A stretch of 8,119 nucleotides of DNA. It comes from Verrucomicrobiota bacterium. GTDB lineage: Bacteria; Verrucomicrobiota; Verrucomicrobiia; Limisphaerales; UBA1100. This document shows, in pieces, positions 7,388-8,119 of the stretch. The notes below the pieces were generated by a model that worked only from the letters and a program-made list of their open reading frames with translations, made no database searches and was not told the DNA's origin. Position numbers and translations under genes: made by a program. Positions within the stretch are counted from its first letter, which is position 1. Each line of letters begins with the position of its first letter. Where the stretch lies: assembly GCA_028872685.1 (NCBI GenBank), contig JAPKEI010000118.1, positions 1 to 8,119 on the forward strand, read 5' to 3'.

Positions 7388-8119
7388 ATGCCCGACGACA
7401 GCACATTGCCCAAACTTACTTCCCTCGAGCAGGAGGTTTACTCGTGGCAAACCACCATCGAAGGCTTTGGTGAAACGGGCCAGCGCAAGCTCAAAGCCGC
7501 CAGCGTGATGATCAGCCGCATCGGCGGTCTCGGCGGGTTGGTCGCTTACGAACTGGCAGCAGCTGGCATTGGTAAGCTCATCCTTGCCCACGGCGGCAAT
7601 CTCCGGCCTTCGGATTTGAACCGCCAACTTTTGATGTCTGAATCAGCATTGGACACTCCGCGCATTGATTGTGCGGTGAAGCGATTGCAGGAACTCAACC
7701 CACGCCTCGAAATTATTTCTCTGCCCGAAAACGTCAACGACACCAACGCCGCCAAACTAGTTGCAGAAGCCGACGTGGTGGTAGACTGCGCTCCGCTTTT
7801 TGAAGAACGTTTTTTTATGAATCGCGAAGCCGTGCGGCAGGGCAAACCGCTGGTTGAATGCGCGATGTTTGAATTGGAAGCGCACATCACGAGCTTTAAA
7901 CCCGGCCTTACGGGTTGTCTCCAATGTTTGTATCCTGAAAAGCCCGACTATTGGCAGCGGCGTTTCCCGGTATTTGGTGCAGTATCCGGCATGGTTGGTT
8001 GTCTCGGCGCGATGGAGGTCATCAAAATTATCGCTGGGTTGGGGGAGCCATTGTATGGTCGCTTGTTGACGTGTGATCTGAAATCGATGAAATTTAACCA
8101 AGTGCGGTTACGTCCAAGA
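7388..8119 (+). CDS. ThiF/MoeB/HesA-family (E1-like) protein with atypical ATP site (3' partial)
   Basis: Open from ATG 7388 through the right edge with no stop (244 residues visible). E1-like features in order: VMISRIGGLGGLVAYELAAAG (glycine-rich nucleotide loop, 40-60), RPSDLNRQLL (73-82, matching the 'SNLxRQ' segment with arginine R79), LQELNPRLEII (100-110), VVVDCAPLFEERFFMN (130-145), CLQC (177-180, the first half of the usual zinc Cys pair) and VFGAVSGMVGCLGAMEVIKI (195-214). Canonical members adenylate a sulfur-carrier or ubiquitin-like protein such as MoaD or ThiS. Several usual ATP/Mg residues differ here: the 'VDxD' strand end is AHGG (67-70), 'DxTDN' is DCAPL (133-137), and the first Gly of GxGGxG is R44. 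It follows modC by 39 bp in the same frame. An alternative in-frame GTG at 7352 has GAGG (7340-7343) 8 bases upstream; ATG 7388 is preferred on N-terminal appearance only. Context suggests molybdenum- or tungsten-cofactor work. Symbol withheld because it is not a standard MoeB. Confidence 0.85.
   Translation, partial: MPDDSTLPKLTSLEQEVYSWQTTIEGFGETGQRKLKAASVMISRIGGLGGLVAYELAAAGIGKLILAHGGNLRPSDLNRQLLMSESALDTPRIDCAVKRLQELNPRLEIISLPENVNDTNAAKLVAEADVVVDCAPLFEERFFMNREAVRQGKPLVECAMFELEAHITSFKPGLTGCLQCLYPEKPDYWQRRFPVFGAVSGMVGCLGAMEVIKIIAGLGEPLYGRLLTCDLKSMKFNQVRLRPR

Noticed and set aside
1..8119. CRISPR arrays, tRNA/rRNA genes, insertion sequences or phage modules
   Set aside because: No regularly spaced repeats, tRNA-like cloverleafs, transposase motifs or terminal repeats were seen. 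The phage-like 'HGL' motif is within the permease, not a phage gene.

Overview
The window is an almost fully coding, single-strand (+) stretch. It probably comes from a bacterium of the Planctomycetota/Verrucomicrobiota (PVC) group. That placement is an inference. It rests on the very large PQQ-like beta-propeller protein with an embedded methyltransferase-like domain and a malectin-like C-terminus, an architecture I associate with those phyla, and on mostly weak or absent Shine-Dalgarno sequences. Base composition is moderately GC-rich throughout, with no obvious compositional break.

Layout: (1) 2-3832 holds the 3' part of a giant beta-propeller gene that runs in from the left edge. (2) 3833-3882 is a 50-bp gap with a possible promoter. 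(3) 3883-7348 is a tightly coupled molybdate/tungstate-type ABC transporter operon: a tandem double-ModA substrate-binding protein, a ModB permease with a large extra periplasmic domain, and a short ModC ATPase. The junctions are ATGA and GTGA overlaps. (4) 7388-8119 is the 5' part of a ThiF/MoeB/HesA-like E1 superfamily gene that runs off the right edge, in the same direction as modC and 39 bp after it.

How the genes work together: the double ModA would capture an oxyanion (molybdate or tungstate) in the periplasm. ModB and ModC would import it. The ThiF/MoeB-like protein suggests coupling to pterin-cofactor (Moco/Wco) sulfur-carrier chemistry. So 3883-8119 reads as a Mo or W acquisition and cofactor locus, and the gene for the user enzyme may lie beyond the right edge. 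The propeller gene upstream appears functionally separate.

The most unusual points are: two ModA lobes in one chain with different pocket residues, including cysteines at three predicted ligand loops of the second; an insertion of about 155 residues between TM1 and TM2 of ModB that contains an 'HGL..G' beta-domain motif known to me from phage and structural proteins; a ThiF-like protein that has lost several canonical ATP-site residues; and a perfect 11-bp inverted repeat inside modB.
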